From: Chamaea fasciata | Taxonomy: Eukaryota; Chordata; Aves; Passeriformes; Sylviidae | Assembly (NCBI GenBank): GCA_029207755.1 | Contig: JARCOQ010000012.1 | Location: forward strand, 19,331,740 to 19,395,739 | Length of the DNA: 64,000 bases | Reading direction: 5' to 3' | Shown here: positions 1 to 12,500 of the stretch, piece after piece | Layout: every line of letters starts with the position of its first letter | Numbering within the stretch: position 1 is the stretch's first letter | Position numbers and translations under genes: made by a program | The notes under the pieces: generated by a model | Seen by the model: the letters and a program-made list of their open reading frames with translations, nothing else | What the model was told of the DNA's origin: nothing | The model's database searches: none

Positions 1-134
1 ACCCTGCCCCTCTCCCAGCTCACAGCAACACCCAACAACAGGACCTGAACAAATCCAAACAATCCAAACAACAACACGCAAGAACCAACAACTTCCTTTC
101 TTTAACCTCCTAACTCTTGGATTCATCTCACGCA
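1..134 (-). mobile_element. ERV LTR fragment, same family as 35280-36590 and 48413-48874
   Basis: Read on the minus strand, this matches the first part of the LTR at 35280 and 48874, including a GTTTGGATTGTTTGG motif and GAGCTGGGAGAGG. It is cut by the window edge, and the LTR's extreme 5' end appears shortened near 120-134. Confidence 0.75.
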
Positions 135-436
135 CCTCAGTGCCACCTCCTTTGTTTCTCCTGGCAGCTGGTGGCCCCTGAGAGCACAGAGGGCCTGTGT
201 CCCCTGGTTCATTTATTACTGGCCCTCACGTGGTCGTCACCACATGTCTGTGTGCTGCCAGAGCTCCCTGGTCCTGTGCAGGTGCCCTGTGCCTGGGGCT
301 TGCCCAGCTTCCCAAGGGCCCGTATCTCCTCCCTGGTCCCTGCTCCCAGGTCTGCTTTCAACCCCGGGAGAGAGGAAGGAAATTCCCAGCCGCAGGCCTG
401 GGTCTGTAACTTCCTGCTCCTGTGCTTTCTCTCCAG

Positions 437-565
437 ATGTTTAATGAAATTCATCACGCCACGGTCACCCTGGAGAACACCTGCAATATGGAATTCAGCT
501 GGGTGCTAAACCCTAGCACTGCAGACCAGGATCTGCCTGGTGTGTTTCTGGTCAAGCCCACCGCA
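437..565 (+). CDS. HYDIN: HYDIN copy 1 exon (ASH repeat)
   Basis: 43 codons between a ctctccag acceptor and a gtaag donor, phase 0 to 0. The peptide TLENTCNMEFSWVL has the strand pattern of an ASH repeat and joins in frame to the next exon 3 kb away. It is the first exon visible; earlier exons are off the left edge. Confidence 0.8.
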
Positions 566-3500
566 GTAAGTAGCACAAGTGACTCACCCCAGCCCTGTGT
601 CGGGTGGCCCAGGAGAGCGTTAAAGGGAAAAAAGAGGGGGCGGGGGGGGAAAGGGACAAAAAAGTCAGAGGGGAATACCCCAAACCCAGCCATGAGAGAG
701 AGAAGGGTGTGAGCGATTTCTGCTGGGGGCAGAGAAGGTCAGACAAGTGCTGTCCTGATAGACTCCCCCACGGCCTTGGCTGGCGGGTGGCTCTGCTGTC
801 TCACGGCAGACAGCGGCGGAAGGCACAAGTGTGTTGGTCACTGTCCCGTCCCGCTGTAAGGGGAGCAGAGGAGAATTCTTTTTGATAGATTTCTCGGGCG
901 AAAACAAGGCACAAACGCAGCAAATATTACATCTGGAAATTGGTAAAGAAAGGGTACGGCCCCGACCAGAAGGGGACAGAAACGAGAGCAGAGAGAGACA
1001 ATGGGAAACAGAGGGAGTAACAGAAGCCAGGGACAGAGCGGTACCGCTGGAAGCCTGGGGCGCTGTGTCGGCGTCCTGCTCGGCGGCTGGAGCAGGAGCC
1101 CGTGTGCGGCCAGCGCCCCGAGCGTGCTGCCGCGGCGGGCTGGGCGCGCTCCGCGCCCGCGGCAGGCGCGGCGGTCCCGCGGGCTGCGGCGTCCGGGCTC
1201 CGCAGCTGCGGCTGGGCACGGCCGGCGCGGCGGCTGCTCCCGCGGGGCAACGGCGGAGCGCTGCGGGGCCGTGGCCGGCGGGGAAGCGGCGACAGCGGGG
1301 TAGGCAGGCGGGGAAGGAGCGGCTCTGCAGGGAGCCGGGCCCTCCAGGTGCTCCCGGCACGACCACAACCAAAAATGGCGGGGGGAAATTGGCAGCGTTA
1401 ACTGCTTTTGTGCGCCGAGATTCCTCCCGTAATTCAGCCCTTCTAGGAAGATTTAGTCAGACGGGCAAAGTTTCCCCGGGCTTCGCGGTCTGCCCTCCCC
1501 CAAGGGAGAGGTCGCTTGCAGCCCCCCCGAGACGGGGCCTGCCTGCATCTTCTCCTTGCAACCTCCTCCACGCCTGGAGTGTGTTAAGGCTCCCAACGCG
1601 ACTGCAGCCCCTGTAGTAATTTTTCACCCCGTGTCAGAAAATGGATTTATAACATACGGTGAGGCACAAATAAAACTGGAATTGGTTCCCCACTGCGGCG
1701 GTGCGTGTCCTCCCACGGCCGGCTAGCCCCGACACGCCCGCACACGATCTATAGAAATGTGGGATCTTGGCTGCCGACCTGCCCTGCCACGTTGGGAATG
1801 CGGAGGAAGAAAGACGGGACTCTCAAGAGGCCTGACTGCAACTTGGGTTTATTGGTAGGAAGGAGGGAGCCCTCAGCCTGCGACCGGTGCTTCAGGGAGA
1901 CCCTGAATCTCAGGAGGGAGAGGGTTTTATACAGTGGCTGGAAGCTCAGGGTGGGTCCACGTGCAACCAGTGGGGTATAACTGGGGAGTGTCTACTGACG
2001 TAACAAGCATTAACATTAAATACCAATGATCCGAAGGAAGGAGGGGAAAGCTTCCAATCCAGCCAGTCGCCAGAGATCTCCCTTCGAAGCTTCTGGACCC
2101 GGGGGACAGGCCCTGGGTGACTGGCAGGGTGGGAGGGTTTCCCGACGAATGGTGGACAGGTAACCAAGGCGGGAAAGGTGAACCAAACAGGGGTTGTATG
2201 TGGGGCAGGCTGAGGGAGAAGCTTACAATTTGTAACAAAAAGGACCTAAAAATACAACGGCACTGAACCAGGGTACAAAGAACAACTATCTTACATTAAA
2301 ACTCATGATAAAAACCACACCACCGCACCTCACAGTCACTCTGGGGACCCCGACGGCTGAGATCTCAGGCTGCTGGCGCTGGAGCGTTTCTGAGGGTCGC
2401 CTTACCCAGGCTGTGTGATCACACAGGACATTGTCCTTTGCCCTGCCTCCCCGTTGCCAGGGCTAAGAACCACTTACGTAGCCCTTCAGTAGGCGTGCTG
2501 GTCCCTGCCTCCTGCAGCTTTGTGCTGTGCAGAGGCTTTGTGGGGCAGTGAGGGGGCCGGGGAGCAGCGGGGCTGGAGGAGCGATGAGAAAAATTTGCAG
2601 CGTCATCCCACCATTTGTCCAGGCTTCTCAGTCCTGCCTGGGTGTCTTTGAGCCGAAGCAGCACTCCTGCCTTTGTCCCTCCTTGCAGTGGGAAGAGGGA
2701 GCCGATTGGCTTTCCCATTTCTTCATGCCTGTCCTACAAGGGATGGGAGGAGCTGCTGGCCCTGCTGAGTGCGGGGACTTCTCTTCCATAGCAAAAAAAG
2801 CCTTTTCTTGTTGAGGCAGGCTCTTGCTGGCAGAGGGCGAACCCCATGAGCAGCAGAGCTGTGCTCACATCACATCAGGCTGTGCTGGGGCTGCAGGCAG
2901 ATGAGCTCTTGGGAGGACACACTGCACCCCCGGGTCAGTGGCTCGATCTTTTGGGCACAAGGAAGGTAGGAGGTGTGAGAAGCAAAGCCCACTCATCAGT
3001 TAAAATTTCAAGAAAATTTAGTGTGAGACAATAGGGGCCAAAGTCAATAAAGCAGAAGGAACAGCACTGCCTGCTTAGCCACACTAGCTGCAGCCAGAGG
3101 CACACACCAGTCAACACAACACCCCTTGTATAGCCGGGGTATTGCATCAGCCCAATGCGTATTTACAAGCAGTTCTTTGTATTCCAACGTTTTAACAGAG
3201 TTCCTTCTCCGTCCGGCCTTTTTGGAGCATATGCGGTTGTCCTAGTCCTGGTCCTTTGTTACTTTTTGACACATTCAACAGGCTTCAATTCCTTCGTTGG
3301 CTAAATGTTAATATTACAACAATTCTTCACGAGCATTGGTATCACAACAAAAGAATTGAATTAAAAGAACTCTAAACTTTAGCAAAACTTCTTTTACAAA
3401 AGTCAACATTATAAAACATACAGTGTTTACTCTAACAGTTGCAAAAGCCAACACTGTAATGTATTTATCATGATGGTGGTGTGGTTTGATGGCTTCTTCT

Positions 3501-6500
3501 AGATGAGAACCTGTCTTCTCAGCCTGTCTGTCCCCTGAACCATTCCCCATCAAACTCTGATGCATTCCCTCTCTCTTCTGTCCCTGCAGGGCTCCATTGC
3601 ACCAGGCGAGACGCAAGAGCTGAATTTTTCTTACGTGCCAGGATTACCAGGAGCTTTCAGCAGGACTTACCACCTCAAAGTGGGTGACCTGGAGCCAGAA
3701 AGTATCCGTCTGAAAGGAGAAGCATCCTTTCCCGTGTTTAGTGTGAACCTGCCCTGGAACATCAAAGGTGGGCACTGCCTGTCTGCCTCCAGGAGGGGCC
3801 CCTCTGGTTTTGTTCCGTACCATATGCCCACGGGGCAGCTCGTGCCCACCTCCAGCAAGCCTGGAGGGTTGCAGGACTCCCAGAGCAACTCAAGCTCTCT
3901 GGTTGCTTCATGAGTCTTGAGCAAGGATCCCATGTGGGCTCTGTCCCAGGAACCATCCTGCAGAGCTTGCCAGCACATCTGGCAGGGTTCTGAAGGGTGA
4001 TGGCTAGACTGAAAGGCTTGGGAAAGCTCTAAGAGAGGCTGGCAGGGCTTCTGGCAGGCTTGGATTTGTGTGACATTGCAGGGGATGAGATGCTCCTCTG
4101 TGGGGAGGAAGATGGGTGAGGATGCAGAGAGGAGCAGCAGCATCCACTTTCCATAGATGGCTTGAGGGATTTCTTTCTGGAAGGAACCAGTGTTGGGAGG
4201 CAGGGACTTCCCAGCTTTAATGGGATTGGCACTTTGCTCACACTTCTCTTTGTGGATGTTTTCTTCCTTCAGGAAATGAAAAGTATGAGGAGCCATTGGA
4301 ACGGCATGTAAAACAGCAGCAACAACAAAGTCAAAGGAAAGAATCAGTTGTTGTGACGAAGACTCAGAGCCCGAAGACTCAGACCTCGAAGTCTCAGCCC
4401 CCAGTGACTCAGACCTCAAAGACTCAGACCTCGAAGTCTCAGCCCCCAGTGACTCCGACCTCAAAGACTCAGACCTCGAAGACTCGGAATCCGAAGACTG
4501 AGAACCGGAAGCCCGGCTTGCTTGGCTCTGGCGATACAGTAAGAACAGCTGCAGCCCAGTTTGGCACATGCCACCCTCTCTGTGTCACCTGAGCCCCTTG
4601 CAGCCCACAGCAGCTTCCTGGTGCCCTGATGGCATTTGGGACCTCCCTGCCCACTTTACAGCCATGTGTCACCTCAGCATTGCCCCTAGGGCTGCCACTC
4701 TGGTCATGGTCTCTTCTGGTGTTGCACCAGCTTCCTGGCTACCCCAGGGAGAGATCCTGAAGGCCATGCTCAAGGGATGGAGTTGATGGCGCTTTGAAGG
4801 AGATGCAGGTCATTTCTGGGGAGTTTGCTGGTCCCAGCCCAAGCCCTGTCAGATTTACAGACCTGTACAGTAGGTGCCTGACTGTGCCCTGGGACTGTGC
4901 TGGCCGTGCTCATCTCCACAAGGCACCAGCTTCCAAGCTGTGCCTTTCAAGACACAAGGCTTCCAAGGCTTTCCCGGTTCCCTTTCAAGACAGCTTTTGT
5001 CCAAGCTGCCTTGGTACTGGCTGGGGGCAAGCAAGGATCTGGAGCTCTGGAAGGTTCCTGGCTTGTCTGTCTGCCCGGCCAGATCAGCTTTGCCAACAGT
5101 GGCTGGGCAGGCAAAGATGTGGGAGTGACTTCCCTGGAGATGAGGTCCTGGCTAAGAGCAGGAGGTGTCACGGACACTGAGCAGCCAGACAGGAGGACCC
5201 CACAGCCCCTCTCAACAGCAGCAGGGTGGGATCCTTTCTCAGGTGCAAGCTGGGCCTTGGGAAGGACCTTTGCTAAGCAGCCACTGTCTTCCCTTTTCTC
5301 AGACAGACACCCAGGCGCAGATAAAGATGGCAGAGAAGGCTGGTTTGGAGGTGCAGCAAAAGCTCTCATCCCATCTCCCGAAGAGCGGGTTTCCTGACAA
5401 GGAGCTGCTCCAGAGTCTTATCAAGTGAGTAAGGATTCCCATCCCCATCTTCAGGTGCCCCGTGGGGAACATCCAGCAATGTCTCCTTCTCCTGAGAGCT
5501 CCTTGTGTCTGCACAGCTGGGGAATAGCCAGGGACTTCAGAAAGGGTCTGGTCCCGGTGGCTGACAGGCTACATCTGAGCAGAGGAGTGTCCTCCCTTCC
5601 CCAGCACCATGCTGAGCTTTGGACTGCTCGGCTCCCCACAGGTGTGGGGTTCTGTCCCTGCAGCTGAGGGGACCCAGCACAGACCTTCAAGCCCTTCCAG
5701 GCCACATAACTTCTGTCCCTGCTGACTAGCTCTAAAAGAGACAACTCCCAGCTGATGTCTTGGTTCCAGCTAACAGAGCACACGAGACGGAGAAGGGAAC
5801 TGCACATGTCAGCAAACACTTTAAAATGCAGACTCAGATGGCTCGAATCCTGGTGGGGTGGCAGGGCTTATCTAGGTTCCTTGGTCTGTTCCCTTTGCGC
5901 CATCATGATGCCGCACAAGCACAGGAGGCTTCCATTCAGGAGGAAGATGCTCTGCAGAACAGATCATGTGATCTGGTTGCAGAACAATGAAGATTTCCGG
6001 TGCGGGCAAATCTTTCTTCTAGGCCCTGAGGCAATTTCAGGCTCAGGCTGTACACGAGGCTAAGCAGTTTCATTGAGACCAGTGGAGGCCCAGTGTACTC
6101 ACCTCTACTGGCTTTTCATGGCAGAGGAGCTGCGACCAGTGTCCATTTTAAACTAATTTTAGTTTCAGCTACCATGGGTAGCTGATAAAACCTAGGACCT
6201 GCACTCCTCCTGATTTCCCAAAGTCATTGCCAGGTGATCAGGCCTCGGGTTTCGTATGCTTGAGCTGAGTTTTTACAGCAATGAATACAGAATTATCCCC
6301 TTTATTTGTGTCTTCCATCCACTGAAGCTGTAGCCAGGCTGTGGTTTAAGGACTGTCCTTACTCCTTCTTCCAGCATTGAGCCGCTTGAGTATGTCCTGG
6401 ACCTGGGGTCTGTATTTAAGGGCTGCACTGAGAGACGCACTCTGGAGATCACCAACCCTGGGGAGATGCTTTTGTCCTTCCGGATGGATGTGTCTGTCCT

Positions 6501-9500
6501 GCAGGACACAGGTAAGCAGTGCTGGAGACACTTCCTGTGGGCTTGAAGAAGGTGTCTCAGACAGATTAGCTTAAACCACTGAACTTGGGGAGGTTTTTGA
6601 GCTTTTTCTTCTCAGTGGCCCTGCTGGGAGCTTCAGAGTCTCAATTCTCCTGGCCAGCCATGCCCAGGGACCTGGCCTGCCTGTGACTGCCCTAACGCTT
6701 CAGTGCAGGGGCCAGATGGGCTCATCAGCCCGGTCACCTCTCAGCATCTTCTGCCCTTGGCTCCCACCAGCATGAAGTTTCTTTGGGCACTCTGTGGGCT
6801 TGTTTTGTGAACCAGTGGGGTCTGCTGTGTTTTGGAAGTGCTTTGTTTGGAGTTCACGCCGTCACCGCACTTGTGTTAAGCCTTTATTGAGGAAACAGCC
6901 TGTCGGATCCTCTGGTGGATGAAAAGAGGCTTCCAAAAGAGGCCTTGAGGCAAGGCTGTGCTTCCATCACACAGAGGCTCGCTGTGTCTGAGGGCTGTTC
7001 ACCGGTGCCCTCTTTTACGTTTTTGTCCAGGTCACCGCACGGCAGGGGCGTTTTCCCAGACCTCTCAGCCAGGACACCTGTAGGGCCTTAAACATGCTTG
7101 TGACACATTTCATGTTTCTTGTGTATCTCAGCTGCTTTGTTTTCATCTGTTCAAGGTTTCAGTGTGGACCTGGACCAAATGGAGAACCTGCCTCCCAGGC
7201 ACACCGTGACATTTGAAGTGTGCTTTGAAAGTGCTTGCCGCCCACAGGGTGACGTGGATGTGCTGCTGCCCATCAAGGTACCACAGCTCTTGGGGCAGGC
7301 AGCAGGCTGGGCACCGCAGCAGCTGTCACCTGCACCCTCCGCTGAATTCTCTGTCCTTCTCCAGGTAGAAAAAGGCCCCAGGTCTCACATCCGCCTCCAT
7401 GCCGCTGTCGTTGAACTGTCACTCAGACTTTCAAAGAACACTCTGAAGTTCTCGGATACCCTCGTTGGGCAGTGCCAGACTGAGACAGTCCGGCTCTACA
7501 ACTGGTTCCATGTCCCCTGCACTTGGTTTATTACTGGCATCCAGCCTGTAATGGAGGTAAAGCACGGGCAACATTGAACACGTAACTTCTTGGTTGGGTT
7601 TTCTTTGTGTCTCTTGCCCTTTCTACTCCTGTGGCTGCCTGAGCACTTGGGTCTACAGCGTGTTTGAGGAAGCTTCTGAGGGTCAGATCAAGGCTGGTTT
7701 GCCTGGACCTGTTCCATTAGCTGATGCTTTGCTTTTCTAGCACCTTCACCCATTCGCCCTCCTCTGAGGACTCTAGTTCCCTCTCTGCCTGCCCTGTCTA
7801 CAGGTTTTCCCTCCAGCTCTAGGCTATGGGGGCCACGCTTGTTTTGGCTGTGGGTGCTCTCAGCACCGTATCAGTGTCTCAGAGCACTGCAGGAACTGAG
7901 GCTCTGTCCTCGCAGACCCAGGAGACCTGACAGGATTTGTTTCTGTGCCCAGAGCAATCAACGCAAACGCAGGACACCAGCCCTACCTCAGAAGAAGCAG
8001 GCACTGGAGGATGAGCCCTGTCCCTTTGAAGTGATGCCCTGCAAAGGAACCCTTGATGCAGGAAGCTGGCAGGACTTGAAAATCCGGTTTACACCGAAGG
8101 AGGAGGTGAGATTGGCAGGTGTCAGCCCAGGAGGCTGAAAGGAGGGCCTGGTGCCGAGAGTGTGCTCTGAGCTCTGCCTTGGCAGGGAGCTTTCTGCAGG
8201 CCCCGTACTCAGCTACTCAGCGTGGCTCAGTTCACCCCACAGAGCATTGCCGTGAGATGTGCTTTGAAATGCCCACAGGGAGCTTGCACAGAGAGCATCG
8301 GGGCTCTGTGGCTGCCTCTCGGCACACGGGAGGGATGCGCCCAACTCCCCTCAGCCTCCCCCTTGCCCGGCTGTATTTGCAGCTGCGACACTCGGTGCAG
8401 AGCAGCTGCACACCGGCAGAGGATAATCCTGGAATGGTCAGTCTAGGCTCATCCTGCTGCAGAACTGACAGACAAAACAGCCACCAGACACCTTCCTGGG
8501 CACAGCAGGACAGTCACCTGTAGTGCTGTGCTTCCAGCAGTCCCTGGGGCTCTGGCCTGCCTGCACATTCCCATGCAGCTGGGGATTCAACTTAAAGGAT
8601 GGAGCGTTCCCAAAAGTAGTTTGCCTGTGGCCGCTGGGTCTTGGAAACTGACGGCCTGTACCGGTATGGACACAAGTGCTTCTGTGCCTGCAGGCAGTCC
8701 CAGGGATCTTTTAATTGCTCCAGAGACATAACCATCTTGTGTCTGGCTTTGACCAGAGCCAGACACTGAGCAGAGAAGATGATCCTTATTTCTAGCCGGT
8801 GAGAGCTCATTTGCCTCTCTCCCGGAGCTGGCGTTTGCCTGATGCAGCAGTGCCAGGACTGTGTCTGGACACTGTAACCCCGAGGGCCCTTCTCATGAGC
8901 ACTGCGCTCCTGCATGGCTAGGTGAAAACATCTGACAGTCCATTGTAGATCCATCTGATACCCAAATACCCAGTTACAGTGCACACCAGGATTCCTCCCA
9001 GTTACTCAGCCCCAGGCTACTACAGACGCTGTAGTCCCTGGCGTCAGTAAATACCTGGTGGTTTCCATTCACCTTGGAGGGACTGGGAACACCCTGACCT
9101 TGGAGAAAGCGTTGTATCTGGGGTCCCGTCACCTGGGACTTCATGGATGAGTTTTCTTCACTTTTCTCTTTTCAGAGGTCTTACAAGAATAAGCTGAAGC
9201 TTAAAATTTGTGAGAGCAGCAATTGCTTAATGCTGCACCTGTCAGGACAAGGTCTGGAGCCACGGCTGGAGTTCAGCCCCCCAGCACTAGAGATGGGATG
9301 GGTGCTGGTGGACAGCGATGGAGTGCAGGCCACAGTGGTGGTGAAGAACCCATGCAACTTCCCCATTGAGTTTTACTCCCTGGATTTTGATGAGCAGTAC
9401 CTTGAGGAGGAGAAGGTGAGAAGGCAGGTCTGGTCCCCATGTACATGCTGCCCAAGCTTCACAGCACTCCAGCATTCCCAGGCTTGTGCCAGGGAGACGG

Positions 9501-12500
9501 AGGCAATCCCCCGGGAAAGCCAACTCTGCTGACATGCTGTGGGAGGACTTCAATAGTTTGTGTTGTTGGGAGGAAGAGAGGAGACAGAAAACGGGTTTGT
9601 TGAGTGTGTGTGATGAAAGGCCAGAGAAGGAATCTTGCGGATGGTTTCTCTTCCCTGCGCACACAGATCCTGCGGACGGCAGTGGGGTCTGAGTACCAGA
9701 AGAAGTTTTTAATGCCTCCCCGTGCCGTGGGCGAGACGCTGCCCCCAGAGCTGCTGGAGTACTATGAAGCCCAGAAGAGGCTGAATGCACAACAGGAAGA
9801 GGTCAAGGCCATGGCAGAGGCTGAGGCTGAGGCTGAGGCCATGGGCAAGACAGAACCAGGTCAGGAAAACAGTGAGGGTTTGGCAGTGTCTGTTTTGACT
9901 GTGGTCGCAGCAGGGAGTCCAGCCCATATACCCTGAACTCTGTCACCTTCAGGGAAAGCCCATGCTTTTAAAAACTGCCTGTTCCCCAGCTTGGTGGAGG
10001 AACTCTTGGGTGAAGGACTGGGGCATCCTCTACCAACCCTGAGTGTAGCCAAAGCAAGCTCCTATCTGCCTGCCATAGACTGGGGAAATAATCGGGATAT
10101 TCACAAAGACTAGGATTGGATGAGTTCTTCAGCCAGTAGAACCAGGTCTAATATCACTGACTCTTTTATATTTTCACTTTCCTAGCAACAAAAGAACAAG
10201 CTCATGTTGCTTTCACCAAGTCTCCTTTTCCGGGATCTGAGCAGATTGGGAGGATGATGAGGATCAAAGGTAGGCAGGAGGCTGACCTTTTCTCCTGGTT
10301 TTTCACTGCAGCACATCACAGGGCTGTCCCATTCTATCCTGAGGCCATGGTGAAGGCGACTGGGAATCCTGTCTCTCGAGCTGTCATTCGCCACCTGGGC
10401 ATTGACCAGTCTTCAGAGAGGTGTGAAGCACAGCAGGACAAAGGGATTGTTGTCATTGTCCACGGGCCACCCCTGGCAGGTATGTGAGCTGCAGCCCTGG
10501 GCTGCAGGGAGAGGGGCAAGCAGGAGAAATACATCCTGGTGGACCTTGGTGCTTAAGGCAAAGACCTCAGCCGAACAGGAGGTGGAGATGATCCTCCTGG
10601 CTCTAGAATTCAGAGCTGGTAACCACGCTCCAGCTGCCTCCCTCATGGCCTCCCCTGGAGGGACACTTGATTTCCCCCTGTTCTTTTAACTTTGAAATCT
10701 TGTTGGAGATTTTTCCAGGGCCTGTCCCTGTAATGCCTCATGTGCATGTGTCACCAAGCAGTCCTCCTCTCTCTCTCAGGAAAGACAGAGATAGCGGCGG
10801 CCCTGTGTCACCATTACGACGCTGCTCCCTTGTCCCTTGACACCGTGGTGAAAGAGGCCATTGCCAATGATGGCAGCCAGGCAGGGCTCCGTGCCCGGGA
10901 GCTTTGCACCGAGGCTGCCATGGAGCTGAAAAGCAAAAACAAAGGTAATGCTGGTGAGGAGAAATGCCAGACCCAGAGCCAGTGCTTGAGAAACCCACCA
11001 TGACTGTCCACTTCTGCTCACTCAGAGCAGCAGTTTTTCAGTCCTTGGGTCTCTTAGGGAACATGGGTGAAGTGCATCTCTGGCTGGTCTTCAAAAAATA
11101 AAAAATCAATTTTAAGGGCTCAGTCGGGGATTCTTTGACATCCCCCTTTGCTTGCCATGCTTGGCACATGTTCATTTTTCTAAGGGTGGTGAAGCATGCC
11201 CGTCTCTTTCCCAAATATTTTCTATTTCCTCAAAGCTGAATCAAGCTTGCTTCTCGTGGGCAGCAGGCAGAACTGCTGCCCACTTTACCAAGGAAAAAGC
11301 CTTCTGAAGTGGCTCGTTACGCACAAGAGGACTGGCTATGAGTGTAACCTTGGGAACAAGAGGAAGGGAAGGACAGCCTCCCAGAGGAATTTCCAATCAG
11401 AGACGTGCTCCAAATGAGCTCTTGTCTCCCGAGATTTACCTGTGCTCACTGTCAGGTTACACAGCTCGTGTATGTTGGGCTGTTCTCCATGTGAGACCAG
11501 AGACTTTTAGGAAGCTTACTGGGCAGCTGGTAGCCTGAGCTCTGCAGGGTGAGGCCAGACCTGCCACAGTGCAGGGGGAAGTTTTGCATTGCTCACTTTT
11601 GAAGCTGGCTGGGTTGGGAGCTGGCGGAAGGAAAAGGAGTCTGTGTCCCAGCAGGGTTTTCCCACAAGGAGCATTTAGCTTCAGCAGAGACGGCTGGTGC
11701 AAGCGGGGCAGGGCTGCAAGTCTCCACATGAGAATGCAGGATGGGTGCAGTGTATGGAAACAATGGTCCTGGAGGACAAATCCTTGGCTTGATCCATGGG
11801 GAACTCCTGTGCAAGCAGTGTCACCTGCATGCACAGTTGTTAGGAGGGACGTAGTGCTGGCTTTAAAATCAAGGATGGGATAGCGTGCTGGTAAGAGAAG
11901 CAGGGAGGGAGCTGCTTCTGAGTGTTGCCAGTGCCCAGCAGACTGGGGAAGAAGTGCCAGGTTCCTTCCAGGGTCCAAGGCTGTGCCCATTGTGGTGAAA
12001 GGTGCCTACTTGCTTTTCAAAGCCCTCCTGAACCATGTGTCCCCTATGCAGCTAAAAAGCGTCAGCACGCCATTCCGGCCAAGAGAAGGCAAGCCTCCCA
12101 GGAGAAAACGAACAAGAATTCCAAAGGCAAGAGCGCACCAGCACAAAAGAAGACGGAGCCAGCCAGCAAACCCGAGGTAAACACGATCTGCCTGGGTTGG
12201 TGCCTGGGACCTTTGCATTGTCTGTGAGATGGGCAGGGGCTGCTTACGGTGGAGGCTCTGTGCCAGCCAGGGCCTGGTATGTGGGTCCATTGCACCAGGA
12301 GTTTGCAGGCTTGGGTCTCTGCTGGCCAGGGGATGGGTCCTCCAGGACCATCCCCTGGAGCCCCCAGCCTGCACTGCAGGGTTGTTCTAGTCTCCACTAG
12401 TGAGGAACCCCAGCTGCAAGCCCAGCAGTGGGAGTTGTTCAGGGCTTTCCAGTGGGGTGTATTTTCCTTACAATGGTCCACATTACAGTTCACAGTTTCC

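Larger units (their letters stand above)
566..3589. other. Large HYDIN intron with GC-rich island and LTR
   Basis: No conserved exon is seen between the HYDIN exons at 437 and 3590. The intron holds a GC-rich island (about 1060-1400) and a minus-strand LTR (about 1683-2334). The remainder, 2335-3589, is unique-looking, with no gene recognised. Long open frames here on both strands follow from GC content. Confidence 0.6.

Noticed and set aside
665..1616. Long open frames on both strands (235 and 261 residues) at the first GC-rich island
   Set aside because: Stop-poor GC-rich sequence gives frames on both strands; the peptides are low-complexity Arg/Ala/Pro/Gly without homology that I recognise.
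3667..4569. 300-residue minus-strand frame with SESLRSES repeats
   Set aside because: It is the antisense of the HYDIN exon at 4273-4538, whose TQTSK repeat generates it.
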